Made by a program: the position numbers and the translations under genes. From Sphingomonadaceae bacterium (lineage in GTDB: Bacteria > Pseudomonadota > Alphaproteobacteria > Sphingomonadales > Sphingomonadaceae): a stretch of DNA of 15,719 nucleotides. This document shows, piece by piece, positions 1 through 6,125 of the stretch. The stretch covers positions 1 to 15,719 of the forward strand of contig JAFAZM010000249.1 of NCBI GenBank assembly GCA_019239785.1, in the 5' to 3' direction. Under the pieces are notes generated by a model. It worked only from the letters and a program-made list of their open reading frames with translations, ran no database searches and was not told the origin of the DNA. Each line of letters opens with the position of its first letter. Positions within the stretch are counted from its first letter, which is position 1.

Positions 1-1
1 C

Positions 2-748
2 GCCCACGCGCCGCGGATCGAGACGATGCAGATCGACAAGGCGAAGATCCGCGACGTCATCGGCACCGGCGGCAAGGTGATCCGCGAGATCGTCGCCGAG
101 ACCGGCGCCAAGGTCGACATCGACGACGAGGGCGTGATCAAGATCAGCTCGTCGGATCTCAGCCAGATCGAGGCGGCGAAGCGCTGGATCCAGGGCATCG
201 TCGAGGAGCCCGAGGTCGGCAAGGTCTACCAGGGCAAGGTCGTCAACATCGTCGATTTCGGCGCCTTCGTGAACTTCATGGGCGGCAAGGACGGCCTCGT
301 CCACGTCTCCGAGATCAGGAACGAGCGGGTCGAGAATGTCCGCGACGCCCTGGCCGAGGGCCAGGAGGTCAAGGTCAAGGTCCTGGAGATCGATCCGCGC
401 GGCAAGGTCCGCCTGTCGATGCGCGTCGTCGACCAGGAGACCGGCGAGGAGCTCGAGGACACCCGCCCGCCGCGCGAGCCGCGCGAGCGTGGCGACCGCG
501 GTGATCGTGGCGATCGCGGTCCGCGCCGCGACGGCGGCGGCGACCGGGGCCGAGGCCCCCGCCGCGACGGCGGTCGCGACCGCGGCCCCCGCCGTGACGG
601 CGAAGGGCGTGGCGACCGGGGTGAGCGCGGAGACCGCGGCGATCGGGGCGAAGGCCGCGGCGATCGCGGCCCGCGCCCGGAGCGCGGCGGCGACGAGGGC
701 CCGGCGCCCGAATTCGCCCCCGCTTTTCTGACCAGGGACGACGGCTGA
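2..748 (+). CDS. pnp: Polyribonucleotide nucleotidyltransferase (PNPase), C-terminal part
   Basis: 3'-to-5' phosphorolytic exoribonuclease of RNA turnover, cytoplasmic. Only the C-terminal ~248 residues are present; the frame is open to the left edge, so the catalytic RNase PH domains lie outside. Visible in order: the linker APRIETMQI, a KH domain with the GxxG loop (IGTGGKVIREI, around 71-105), then an S1 domain starting at GKVYQGKVVNIVDFGAF (about 218-430). After the S1 domain comes a tail of ~90 residues made almost only of Arg, Gly and Asp (RGDR and PRRDGG repeats), ending in FLTRDDG. Such charged tails are common on alphaproteobacterial PNPases and may bind RNA or RNase E (inference). 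The gene ends in TGA and is followed by a repeat and an intrinsic terminator. Identity is secure. Confidence 0.96.
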   Translation, partial: AHAPRIETMQIDKAKIRDVIGTGGKVIREIVAETGAKVDIDDEGVIKISSSDLSQIEAAKRWIQGIVEEPEVGKVYQGKVVNIVDFGAFVNFMGGKDGLVHVSEIRNERVENVRDALAEGQEVKVKVLEIDPRGKVRLSMRVVDQETGEELEDTRPPREPRERGDRGDRGDRGPRRDGGGDRGRGPRRDGGRDRGPRRDGEGRGDRGERGDRGDRGEGRGDRGPRPERGGDEGPAPEFAPAFLTRDDG

Positions 749-759
749 GCCGGTTCATC

Positions 760-863
760 CTAGAGCGGTTGATCTGATTGCATCAGATCGACCGCTCCAG
801 GTTTTTGTATTGCCGCGATTTCCGAGTCGTCGAATGAGTCCATCCGACTAGAAATCGCTTTAG
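760..863. repeat. ~104 bp palindromic intergenic repeat element
   Basis: Two hairpins lie back to back between the pnp stop and the pnp terminator. Hairpin 1 pairs 763-778 with 782-797: 16 base pairs, one of them a G-T pair, around a 3-nt loop. Hairpin 2 pairs 815-822 with 851-858 (8 perfect pairs) and 825-829 with 845-849, with a small internal loop. The element is bounded by near-inverted ends, CTAGAGCG at 760-767 and CGCTTTAG at 856-863 (7 of 8 match). Size and design recall the ~100 bp palindromic repeats known in alphaproteobacterial genomes (such as the Bru-RS elements of Brucella); the family link is inferred, not searched. Confidence 0.6.
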
Positions 864-873
864 CTGAATGACG

Positions 874-903
874 AAGGGCCCCGCAGCGATGCGGGGCCCT
901 TTT
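874..903 (+). terminator. Intrinsic terminator of pnp, shared with convergent cfa
   Basis: An 11-bp stem (874-884 with 891-901, core GGGCCCCGC/GCGGGGCCC) closes a 6-nt loop, AGCGAT, and is followed by a TTTT run at 900-903 on the plus strand. It lies ~125 bases after the pnp stop. The cfa stop codon on the minus strand is at 905-903, so the same hairpin immediately follows cfa, although the minus-strand T tract is poorer. Confidence 0.9.
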
Positions 904-2141
904 CATGCAGCGGCGCGCGGCATGCCTTCGGTGAGCCTCCGCTCGGTCTCGCCGAGATAGTCGCGGGTCAGCGGCACCGCCCAGCGGTCGCGGAGATACT
1001 GGACCTGGTAGACGCAGGCGCCGCCAAGCTCGAACATGGCGAGCGCGCCGGCGAGATAGACTTCCCACATCCGGAAGAAGCGCTCGTCGTAGAGCTCGAC
1101 GATCCGGGCGCGGTTGGCGCGGGTGCGCTCCAGCCAGTGGCGCAGGGTGTAGGCATAATGGACGCGGAGCGCCTCCACGTCGGACGCGATCAAGCGCCAG
1201 CGCTCGCTCGCCGAGACGATCTGCGAGAGGTTCGGGAGGTGATAGCCGGGGAAGATATATTTGTCGGCGAAGGCATCGCCGGCGCTCGGCCGGTCGAAGC
1301 GGCCGATCGTGTGCAGCAGCATCACCCCGTCGGGCGCGAGCAGGCGATGCGCCTGGCCGAAAAACTCGTCATAATGCGCCGCGCCGACATGCTCGAACAT
1401 GCCGATCGAGACGATGCGGTCGAAGGTCCCGCCGACGCTGCGATAGTCCACCAGCTCGAAGCGCACCCGGTCGGCGACGCCGGCGGCGGCGGCGCGTTCC
1501 CGCGCCAGCTTCAATTGTTCCTCGGAGAGGGTGACGCCGAGCACGTCGACGTCGAATTCGCGGTTCAGATAGAGCGCCGTCCCGCCCCAGCCGCAGCCGA
1601 TGTCGAGCACCTTCATCCCGGGCTTCAGATGGAGCTTGGCGGCGATATGCGCCTTCTTGGCCTCCTGCGCGGCCTCGAGGCTCATCCCGGGATCGGTAAA
1701 ATAGGCGCAGCTATATTGCAGGTCCGCATCGAGGAAGAGGCGGTAGAGCGCGTTGCCGATGTCGTAATGATGGGCGACGTTGCGCCTGGCCCGCTGCGCG
1801 CGGTTGCGCGCGGTCAGCCACGCGCGAAGCCGGTCCGCAAGGCCGACGCCGCGGCGATGCGGGGCGCCGTCCTCCCAGCGGTGGTTGGCGGTGACCAGCA
1901 GGATGAGACCGAGAATGTCGCCACGGTCGAACAGCAGCCGCCCGTCCATATAGGCTTCGGCGGTGCCGAGCTCGGGCCGGCGCAGGATGGCGCCGGCGAC
2001 GCGGCCATCGGTGAAGCGGATGGAGACGGGCTCCAGCTCGGGGTCCGGAGCGCCATAGGCATAGGCCCTGCCGTCATGATCGACGATCCCGAACTCGCCC
2101 CGCCGCACCAGCCGGCGGAGCAGACGATCCAGAAGCCACAT
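903..2141 (-). CDS. cfa: Cyclopropane-fatty-acyl-phospholipid synthase
   Basis: Transfers a methylene group from S-adenosylmethionine to cis double bonds of membrane phospholipid acyl chains. 412 residues, close to the usual family length. The N-terminal ~110 residues form the lipid-binding domain, followed by the methyltransferase fold: YSCAYF (Cys145), SAM motif I VLDIGCGWGG (178-187), GVTLSEEQL (202-210), MFEHVG (Glu250), LLHTIG (His277) and YTLRHW (Tyr331). These correspond to the conserved Cys, Glu, His and Tyr near the bicarbonate/active site of the E. coli enzyme (family knowledge). No clear Shine-Dalgarno precedes the ATG at 2141. The gene converges on pnp across the shared terminator and diverges from the hydrolase. 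The only doubt is the exact substrate within the CFA/mycolic acid methyltransferase family. Confidence 0.95.
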   Translation of the reverse strand: MWLLDRLLRRLVRRGEFGIVDHDGRAYAYGAPDPELEPVSIRFTDGRVAGAILRRPELGTAEAYMDGRLLFDRGDILGLILLVTANHRWEDGAPHRRGVGLADRLRAWLTARNRAQRARRNVAHHYDIGNALYRLFLDADLQYSCAYFTDPGMSLEAAQEAKKAHIAAKLHLKPGMKVLDIGCGWGGTALYLNREFDVDVLGVTLSEEQLKLARERAAAAGVADRVRFELVDYRSVGGTFDRIVSIGMFEHVGAAHYDEFFGQAHRLLAPDGVMLLHTIGRFDRPSAGDAFADKYIFPGYHLPNLSQIVSASERWRLIASDVEALRVHYAYTLRHWLERTRANRARIVELYDERFFRMWEVYLAGALAMFELGGACVYQVQYLRDRWAVPLTRDYLGETERRLTEGMPRAAA

Positions 2142-2227
2142 GCAGGTTTAGCTATGCGAAGGCCCGGAGAAATCAAGCCGCCGCGATGGTCCGAATGAGC
2201 GGCGCCTCACCTGTCGGAACATGCGCA

Positions 2228-2255
2228 TTACCGGCCGGCCCATCCATGCTATGCA
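2228..2255 (+). promoter_or_regulatory. Possible sigma-70 promoter of the alpha/beta hydrolase
   Basis: TTACCG at 2228-2233 and TATGCA at 2250-2255 are separated by 16 bases, which would start transcription near 2262, just ahead of the GGGGAGA ribosome binding site at 2271-2277. Both boxes are imperfect, so this is a weak prediction. The 139-base gap between the divergent starts of cfa and the hydrolase otherwise shows no clear operator. Confidence 0.25.
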
Positions 2256-2280
2256 AAGCGCCGCACAGGGGAGACGCGCA

Positions 2281-3030
2281 ATGGCGACATTCGTTCTGGT
2301 CCACGGCGCCTGGCATGGCAGCTGGTGTTGGGCGCGGGTTAGGCGCGCGCTCGTCGATCGGGGGCATCAGGTGTTCACGCCGACGCTCACCGGCGTGGGG
2401 GAGCGGAGCCACCTGCTGTCGCGCGACATCGATCTTCAGGTGCACGTTGACGACGTCGTCAATCTGATCCGCTGGGAAGGGCTCGATGCAGTGGTCCTCT
2501 GCGGCCACTCCTATGGCGGCTGCGTGATCAGCGGCGTCGCGGAGGCGGTACCCGATCGGATCGCCGCCCTCGTCTATCTCGATGCCTTCCTGCTCGAGGA
2601 TGGCGAATGCCTCCACGATCTTCTTCCCGCCGACCAGAGGGGAATGCAGCTCAGTCTCGCCGACGACCATGGCGAAGGCTGGCGCGTGCCTCCGATCCCG
2701 GCCGAAATCTTCAACGTCAACGCGCGGGATCGCGATTGGGTGGACCGGCAGTGCACGCCCCAGCCGCTGGCGACCTTCCAGCAGCCGCTCCGGCAGAGCG
2801 GCGCGGCCTCTCCGATTTCGCGCAACCACTTCATCTTCGCGTCCGGCTGGGAGGGCACGCCCTTTACCGGCTCCTACCGCCGCGCGAAGGCGCGCGGCTG
2901 GACGACAAGCGAGGTGGCGTGCGGCCACGACGTCATGCTCGACGACCCCGAAGCCCTCACCAGGGAGCTGCTCTCGGCGGCGGGTGGGGTTGGACCGGAG
3001 GCGCTCATCGCGGTCCCGACGCCGGTCTGA
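2281..3030 (+). CDS. Alpha/beta fold hydrolase (esterase-like)
   Basis: 249-residue cytoplasmic hydrolase with no signal peptide. ATG 2281 is chosen because GGGGAGA ends three to four bases upstream and the family N-terminus (ATFVLVHGAWHGSWCW) begins directly after it; an in-frame ATG at 2221 would add 20 unrelated residues. Visible motifs: oxyanion-hole HGAWHG (8-13), nucleophile elbow GHSYGG (Ser77) and the C-terminal CGHDVML with catalytic His216. The acidic residue is not at an obvious DxxxP position: the strand before the His reads FIFASGWEGTPF, so Glu191 or a residue elsewhere may serve. The fold resembles the plant methylesterase/hydroxynitrile lyase group and many bacterial 'alpha/beta hydrolases' of unknown substrate. 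Substrate cannot be assigned. It stands alone between divergent cfa and a convergent lipoprotein gene. Confidence 0.88.
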   Translation: MATFVLVHGAWHGSWCWARVRRALVDRGHQVFTPTLTGVGERSHLLSRDIDLQVHVDDVVNLIRWEGLDAVVLCGHSYGGCVISGVAEAVPDRIAALVYLDAFLLEDGECLHDLLPADQRGMQLSLADDHGEGWRVPPIPAEIFNVNARDRDWVDRQCTPQPLATFQQPLRQSGAASPISRNHFIFASGWEGTPFTGSYRRAKARGWTTSEVACGHDVMLDDPEALTRELLSAAGGVGPEALIAVPTPV

Positions 3031-3048
3031 TCCCGATCCTGACCGGCA

Positions 3049-3093
3049 GCGGGCGGTTACCGGGATGGTGCCGGCTTGCCCGGCAACGCCCGC
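3049..3093. repeat. Nested hairpin downstream of the hydrolase (possible terminator)
   Basis: GCGGGCG at 3049-3055 pairs with CGCCCGC at 3087-3093, and inside it CCGGG at 3060-3064 pairs with CCCGG at 3079-3083. It sits between the convergent ends of the hydrolase (stop 3030) and the lipoprotein gene (stop 3139), where a bidirectional terminator would be expected, but there is no T run on either strand. It may simply be a stem formed by GC-rich sequence. Confidence 0.35.
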
Positions 3094-3138
3094 CTGGGAG
3101 AAAATGGGAATTACCGCGGCGGGTGCCGCGCCTCGCGG

Positions 3139-3402
3139 CTATTTGCCGCTATTGCCGTTGGCCGGACGGCCGGTTGCGGCGCGCTCGACCGCATCGACGC
3201 GGTTGGAGATGCTGTTCGCCTGGGCGTCGATCTCGTTGGCGGCGGCGCGGGTCGAGACCTCGGTCGCATTCTCGATCGTCTCGGCGGTGTTCCGGATCGA
3301 GGCCTCGGTCTGGTTGAACTGGTTCTGCACGCTCTGCTGGGTCTTGGCCTGACAGGCGGCAAGCGCTGCGATCGCGGCGAGCATGACGAGGCGCGGCTTC
3401 AT
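3139..3402 (-). CDS. Small coiled-coil lipoprotein of unknown function
   Basis: 87 residues. The N-terminus MKPRLVMLAAIAALAAC is a lipoprotein signal peptide with lipobox LAAC (Cys17), so the mature protein should be lipid-anchored in the envelope. The rest is one Gln/Asn/Ala-rich helix of ~55 residues with heptad-like spacing (SVQNQFNQTEASIRNTAETIENATEV), probably a coiled coil, ending in a short GRPANGNSGK tail. Two starts are possible: ATG 3402, eight bases after AAGGAG (3416-3411), or ATG 3408 (adding Met-Leu), eight bases after GGAG (3420-3417). The Lys/Arg directly after Met favours 3402. The overall design resembles Lpp-like or entericidin-like small lipoproteins, but no specific family is recognised. 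Confidence 0.75.
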   Translation of the reverse strand: MKPRLVMLAAIAALAACQAKTQQSVQNQFNQTEASIRNTAETIENATEVSTRAAANEIDAQANSISNRVDAVERAATGRPANGNSGK

Positions 3403-3479
3403 GAGCATCTCTCCTTCTCCACGGGCTCAATCGCGCGCGGCTTAACATGTTCCAGCCCGGGGCGGCAGCCCGACAGGGG

Positions 3480-3851
3480 TCAGCGGCGCTGGATGAAGCG
3501 CAAGGTGTTGCCGCTCGGATCGTCGACATAGAATTCCCGCGTGCCCCAGCTCTGCTCGAGCGGCCCCTGGTGCACCGGCGATTCGGGCCTGGCGGAGGGA
3601 TCGAGCCCGCGCGCGACGAAGGCGGCGAACAGCGCATCCACATCCTCGACCAGCACCGCGACCGCTTGGCCGAACGTGCCGTCGCCGCCGTGCGAGGAAA
3701 TATGCAGCTCGTGGCCGCCGCGCACCAGCACGGCGAAGGCGGGATCGCCGGTCTCTGGCCAGAGGTCGGCGAGCCGGAAATCGAGCACGTTGGTGTAGAA
3801 GGCGAGGGCCTCCGCCATTGCATGGCATCGCATGGTCGGCACGAGCGTCAT
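3480..3851 (-). CDS. VOC superfamily protein (bleomycin resistance/glyoxalase-like)
   Basis: 123 residues, the usual size of a one-domain VOC protein with two beta-alpha-beta-beta-beta modules. The first module begins LVPTMRCHAMAEALAFYTNVLDF; the second carries VAVLVEDVDALFAAFVARG and ends in WGTREFYVDDPSGNTLRF, the typical C-terminal signature of bleomycin-resistance-type members. The usual metal ligands of glyoxalase I are not clearly present, so drug binding or another ligand role is as likely as catalysis. ATG 3851 fits the family N-terminus. The reading frame stays open upstream to 4115 but that extension runs into the tmRNA gene and has no family resemblance. No good Shine-Dalgarno is visible. 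Three same-loop hairpins lie 47-150 bases upstream and may belong to its leader. Confidence 0.85.
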   Translation of the reverse strand: MTLVPTMRCHAMAEALAFYTNVLDFRLADLWPETGDPAFAVLVRGGHELHISSHGGDGTFGQAVAVLVEDVDALFAAFVARGLDPSARPESPVHQGPLEQSWGTREFYVDDPSGNTLRFIQRR

Positions 3852-3897
3852 GCGCCGCGCATAGCCGATCCTGAACGGCGAAATGAAGGGAAGGTGG

Positions 3898-4001
3898 GGA
3901 GCTTCCGTTGCCCGGTGCTCCGCGCCGGCGGAAAGGGTCGGGGGGTTCTGTTGCCCGGCCCCCCCGGGGCCGCTGGAATCCGCTTCTGTTGCCCGGTGCG
4001 G
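3898..4001 (-). other. Array of three hairpins with the same 14-nt loop
   Basis: Three units, each with a 14-nt loop that reads [A/G]CCGGGCAAC[A/G]GAA on the minus strand (plus-strand loops at 3903-3916, 3946-3959 and 3984-3997). Each loop is closed by a different perfect stem: 3898-3902 with 3917-3921 (GGAGC/GCTCC), 3940-3945 with 3960-3965 (G6/C6), and 3980-3983 with 3998-4001 (CCGC/GCGG). Loop sequence is kept while stems change with pairing preserved, which points to selection on the folded form. A further hairpin of 7 bp lies between units 2 and 3 (CGGCCCC/GGGGCCG, minus strand). The array sits after the tmRNA coding piece and before the VOC start, all in the minus orientation. Function unknown. 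Confidence 0.6.
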
Positions 4002-4019
4002 CCCGAACCGCGCTTTTGT

Positions 4020-4280
4020 CCTTAGTAACCTAGTCCGTGAGGACCGAGTTACGCGGCAATCGCGAGCGCCTCGTTGTCGTTGGCACTTGTGGTTTTGAAC
4101 GGTTTTACGGCGCATTCAGGCCGGGCAAAAACAGCGCTTTTCAACACACGTCGATCCTGGTTCGGCCCCATCAGGACGACCCTCGAAGGGTCTTTCTGGT
4201 GGAGCCGCCGGGTACTGCCCCCGGGTCCGCTGCGCCTATTGCACGCCGCAGTTTATCGCCATAGCCGGCCGAAGCCGGCA
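4020..4280 (-). ncRNA. ssrA: tmRNA, circularly permuted two-piece form
   Basis: Rescues stalled ribosomes by trans-translation with SmpB. Reading the minus strand, the acceptor piece (about 4280-4197) comes first: a GCCGGC-TTCG-GCCGGC hairpin, then the T arm CCGGG-GGCAGTA-CCCGG and the 3' end GGCTCCACCA at 4197. A spacer (4196-4170) with a GACCCT/AGGGTC hairpin follows. The coding piece starts with GGGGCCG at 4169-4163, which pairs with CGGCTCC of the acceptor end over seven pairs, the third being G-U as required for alanylation by AlaRS. A pseudoknot follows: CGGC (4123-4120) with GCCG (4111-4108), and TGAAT (4118-4114) with GTTCA (4100-4096). Eleven bases later comes the tag frame. A short helix (CTCGGTCC/GGACTAGG, 4048-4029) follows the tag. 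The 5' end is set from the promoter and the 3' end is approximate. Confidence 0.93.
4049..4084 (-). other. tmRNA proteolysis-tag reading frame
   Basis: GCC at 4084 is the resume codon and TAA at 4051-4049 the stop. The frame encodes ANDNEALAIAA, added after the alanine carried by tmRNA itself, giving (A)ANDNEALAIAA. The ANDN start and the hydrophobic Ala-Ala end are typical of alphaproteobacterial tags, the latter being recognised by ClpXP and ClpAP (family knowledge). It lies eleven bases after the pseudoknot, the usual position. Confidence 0.92.
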
Positions 4281-4286
4281 GGGTCT

Positions 4287-4314
4287 TATATAGGAATTGT
4301 CCGGTTAATGTGAA
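4287..4314 (-). promoter_or_regulatory. Sigma-70 promoter of ssrA
   Basis: On the minus strand, TTCACA at 4314-4309 and TATATA at 4292-4287 are separated by 16 bases. Transcription would start near 4280, which matches the expected 5' end of the tmRNA acceptor piece. The AT-rich box stands out in otherwise GC-rich sequence. Confidence 0.7.
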
Positions 4315-4315
4315 G

Positions 4316-4416
4316 TGACGGGCCCAACAGCCCGTCACCCCGGTGCAGACCGGGGTCCAGCAAACAATCCATGCGATAGCATGGCTGGAGCCGAAGGAAC
4401 TGGGCCCCGGCCTTCG
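4316..4416. repeat. REP-like cluster of hairpins
   Basis: Consecutive stems: 4316-4323 with 4330-4337 (TGACGGGC/GCCCGTCA, loop CCAACA), 4337-4344 with 4349-4356 (ACCCCGGT/ACCGGGGT), 4369-4374 with 4379-4384 (CCATGC/GCATGG, extended by CCAG/CTGG at 4357-4360 and 4385-4388), and 4392-4397 with 4411-4416 (CGAAGG/CCTTCG). The first two share their architecture with the repeat after phaB at 12758. It lies between the mscL stop and the ssrA promoter and lacks a T run, so it is a repeat first and only possibly a terminator for mscL. Confidence 0.65.
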
Positions 4417-4427
4417 CCGAGGAACCG

Positions 4428-4862
4428 CTAGGCCTTCTTCCGCAGCTCGTCCCTGATCTCGCGCAGCAGGGCCACGTCGGCGGGCTCCGCCGCAGGCTCG
4501 GCCGGCGCCTCCGCCTTCTTCGCCACGATCCGGTTCGCGCTGCGGACGAACAGGAAGATGATGAAGGCGAGGATCAGGAAGTTCAGCACCACCGTGACGA
4601 ACGCGCCCCAGCCGAGCATCGGCACGCCCTCCGCCTTGAGCCCCGCATAGGTCATCGGGCCATGATAATTGGGCGGGATCGGGCCGAGCGGAATGTAGCG
4701 GTTCGAGAAATCGAAGCCGCCGAACAGCCAGCCGAGCACCGGCATGATCACGTCTTCGGTCAGCGAGGTGGTGATCTTGGCGAAGGCGGCGCCGATGATC
4801 ACCGCGACCGCAAGATCGAGGACGTTGCCGCGGGCGATGAAGTCCCTGAACTCTCTGAGCAT
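4428..4862 (-). CDS. mscL: Large-conductance mechanosensitive channel MscL
   Basis: Inner-membrane safety valve that opens under membrane tension during hypo-osmotic shock; a homopentamer. 144 residues, usual length. Visible: amphipathic N-terminal helix MLREFRDFIARGN, TM1 (about 15-42, VLDLAVAVIIGAAFAKI), a periplasmic loop with NYHGPMTYAGL, TM2 (about 86-107) and a cytoplasmic C-terminal helix bundle rich in Ala, Glu and Lys (ADVALLREIRDELRKKA). The start ATG 4862 follows GGGGGAGG with a spacing of about six bases. It is divergent from lemA, with 77 bases between the two starts to hold both promoters. Confidence 0.97.
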   Translation of the reverse strand: MLREFRDFIARGNVLDLAVAVIIGAAFAKITTSLTEDVIMPVLGWLFGGFDFSNRYIPLGPIPPNYHGPMTYAGLKAEGVPMLGWGAFVTVVLNFLILAFIIFLFVRSANRIVAKKAEAPAEPAAEPADVALLREIRDELRKKA

Positions 4863-4939
4863 CTCTTGCCTCCCCCGTTGCGGAGCCGAAAGCGAATGCT
4901 TACGTCCGCTACGGCCCGTTGAGAAGGAGGGGCCCGAAC

Positions 4940-5536
4940 ATGAACTCGACCCGGACCCGCATTCTGACCGCGATCGTGATGCCCGTCCTCCTGTTCCTCA
5001 CTGCCTGCGGGGTGAACTCCATCCCGACCGCAGAGGAGAATGCCAAGGCGAAATGGGCCGACGTCCAGAGCCAGTATCAGCGCCGCGCCGACCTCGTCCC
5101 CAATCTGGTCTCGACCGTGCGCGCCGCCGCCGCCCAGGAGCGCAACGTGCTGCGCGAGGTGACCGAGGCCCGGGCCAGCGCGACCCGCATCACCGTCACC
5201 CCGGAGCAGCTCACCGATCCGAATGCGATGCGCGCCTTCAGCGAGGCGCAGGGCCGCCTGACCCTCTCGCTGCAGCGGCTCCAGGAAGCCTATCCGGAGC
5301 TCCACACCAACCAGAATTACGTGACCCTGATGTCGCAGCTCGAAGGAACGGAGAACCGGATCACGGTCGCCCGCCGGGACTACAACCAGGCGGTGCAGGA
5401 CTATAACACCACGATCCGCACCTTCCCGGCCGTGATTGGCGCCCGCGTCATCTACGGCAGCCAGCCGATGCAGCCCTTCCAGGCGGAAGAGAATGCGCAG
5501 CACGCGCCGACGGTCGATTTCGGCAACGGCCAATAG
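4940..5536 (+). CDS. lemA: LemA family lipoprotein
   Basis: 198 residues. LemA proteins are small envelope helical proteins of unclear biochemical role, usually encoded next to TPM-domain proteins, as here. The start is ATG 4940, nine bases after GAGAAGGAGG (4921-4930); an upstream in-frame TTG at 4919 lies before this site and is not needed. The N-terminus MNSTRTRILTAIVMPVLLFLTAC is a lipoprotein signal with Cys23. The LemA core follows: AKWADVQSQYQRRADLVPNLVSTVRA (43-68), then ELHTNQNYVTLMSQLEGTENRITVARRDYNQAVQDYN (about 119-155). The usual LemA protein has a simple membrane anchor; the lipobox here is a clear variant. First gene of the five-gene cluster, 13 bases before tpm1. Confidence 0.94.
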   Translation: MNSTRTRILTAIVMPVLLFLTACGVNSIPTAEENAKAKWADVQSQYQRRADLVPNLVSTVRAAAAQERNVLREVTEARASATRITVTPEQLTDPNAMRAFSEAQGRLTLSLQRLQEAYPELHTNQNYVTLMSQLEGTENRITVARRDYNQAVQDYNTTIRTFPAVIGARVIYGSQPMQPFQAEENAQHAPTVDFGNGQ

Positions 5537-5549
5537 GCTGGACAGGGGC

Positions 5550-6125
5550 GTGCGAAGCCCGGCCTTTCTCCTCGCCGCCCTTGCGCTGGCGCTGGCCGCG
5601 TGCGGCAGCGCGCCGCCGGCGGCGGCCGATGCCGCCGCGGTGGCGAACGGCTCGGCCTGGGGAGCGCCGCCCGTCTTTCCGACGCTGACCGGGCGCGTCG
5701 TCGACCAGGCGAACCTGCTTCCGGCCGCCGAGGAGCAGCGCCTGACGGCCGCTTCCGACGCGCTGGAGCGCGAGGTCGGTCCGCAATATGTGATCGTGAC
5801 GGTGAGCGGCCTGCAGGGCCGCAGCATCGAGGATTTTGGCGTGCAGCTTGGCCGGGCCTGGGGGATCGGCAGCCGTGCGCACAATGACGGCATCCTGCTG
5901 ATCGTCGCGCCGAACGAGCGCAAGGTGCGGATCGAAGTGGGCCTTGGGCTGGAGCGCCGGGTGACCGACCCCTATGCCGCCCGGGTGATCAACGAGCGCA
6001 TCCTCCCCCGCTTCCGCGAAGGCGATTATCCGGGCGGGATCGACGCCGGCAGCGCCGCGATCATCGCCCGCCTGCGCTCCCGCCAGACCGATGCGGAGAT
6101 CGCCGCCGAGGACCATATCCTGTGA
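5550..6125 (+). CDS. TPM-domain lipoprotein (YgcG-like), copy 1
   Basis: 191 residues from a GTG start at 5550. The N-terminus RSPAFLLAALALALAAC is a lipoprotein signal with lipobox LAAC (Cys18). After an Ala-rich linker comes a TPM domain (about 46-180) with LTGRVVDQANLL, GRAWGIG, NDGILLIVAPNERKVRIEVG and PRFREGDYPGGI. Unlike copy 2 there is no transmembrane segment or Gly-rich tail after it. TPM domains have been linked to phosphatase activity and to photosystem II repair in plants (Psb32/TLP18.3); the substrate in bacteria is unknown. The GTG has only AGGGG one base away, so the start is uncertain; an in-frame ATG at 5493 inside lemA would give a long Arg-rich leader. It overlaps copy 2 by four bases (GTGA). 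Confidence 0.85.
   Translation: MRSPAFLLAALALALAACGSAPPAAADAAAVANGSAWGAPPVFPTLTGRVVDQANLLPAAEEQRLTAASDALEREVGPQYVIVTVSGLQGRSIEDFGVQLGRAWGIGSRAHNDGILLIVAPNERKVRIEVGLGLERRVTDPYAARVINERILPRFREGDYPGGIDAGSAAIIARLRSRQTDAEIAAEDHIL

Noticed and set aside
336..731. 131-codon Ala/Arg-rich open frame overlapping the pnp tail
   Set aside because: It is the +1 shadow of the pnp RGD-repeat region and has no independent start signal.
3423..3455. GGAAC box upstream of the small lipoprotein as an EcfG (general stress sigma) promoter
   Set aside because: GGAAC is present on the minus strand, but no GTT box occurs 16-17 bases downstream.
3852..4115. Upstream extension of the VOC reading frame on the minus strand
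   Set aside because: It would translate the hairpin array and part of the tmRNA coding piece, and the added residues have no VOC resemblance; ATG 3851 fits the family start.
4037..4313. Short plus-strand open frames between 4037 and 4313
   Set aside because: They lie antisense to the tmRNA gene, have no ribosome binding site and no recognisable product.
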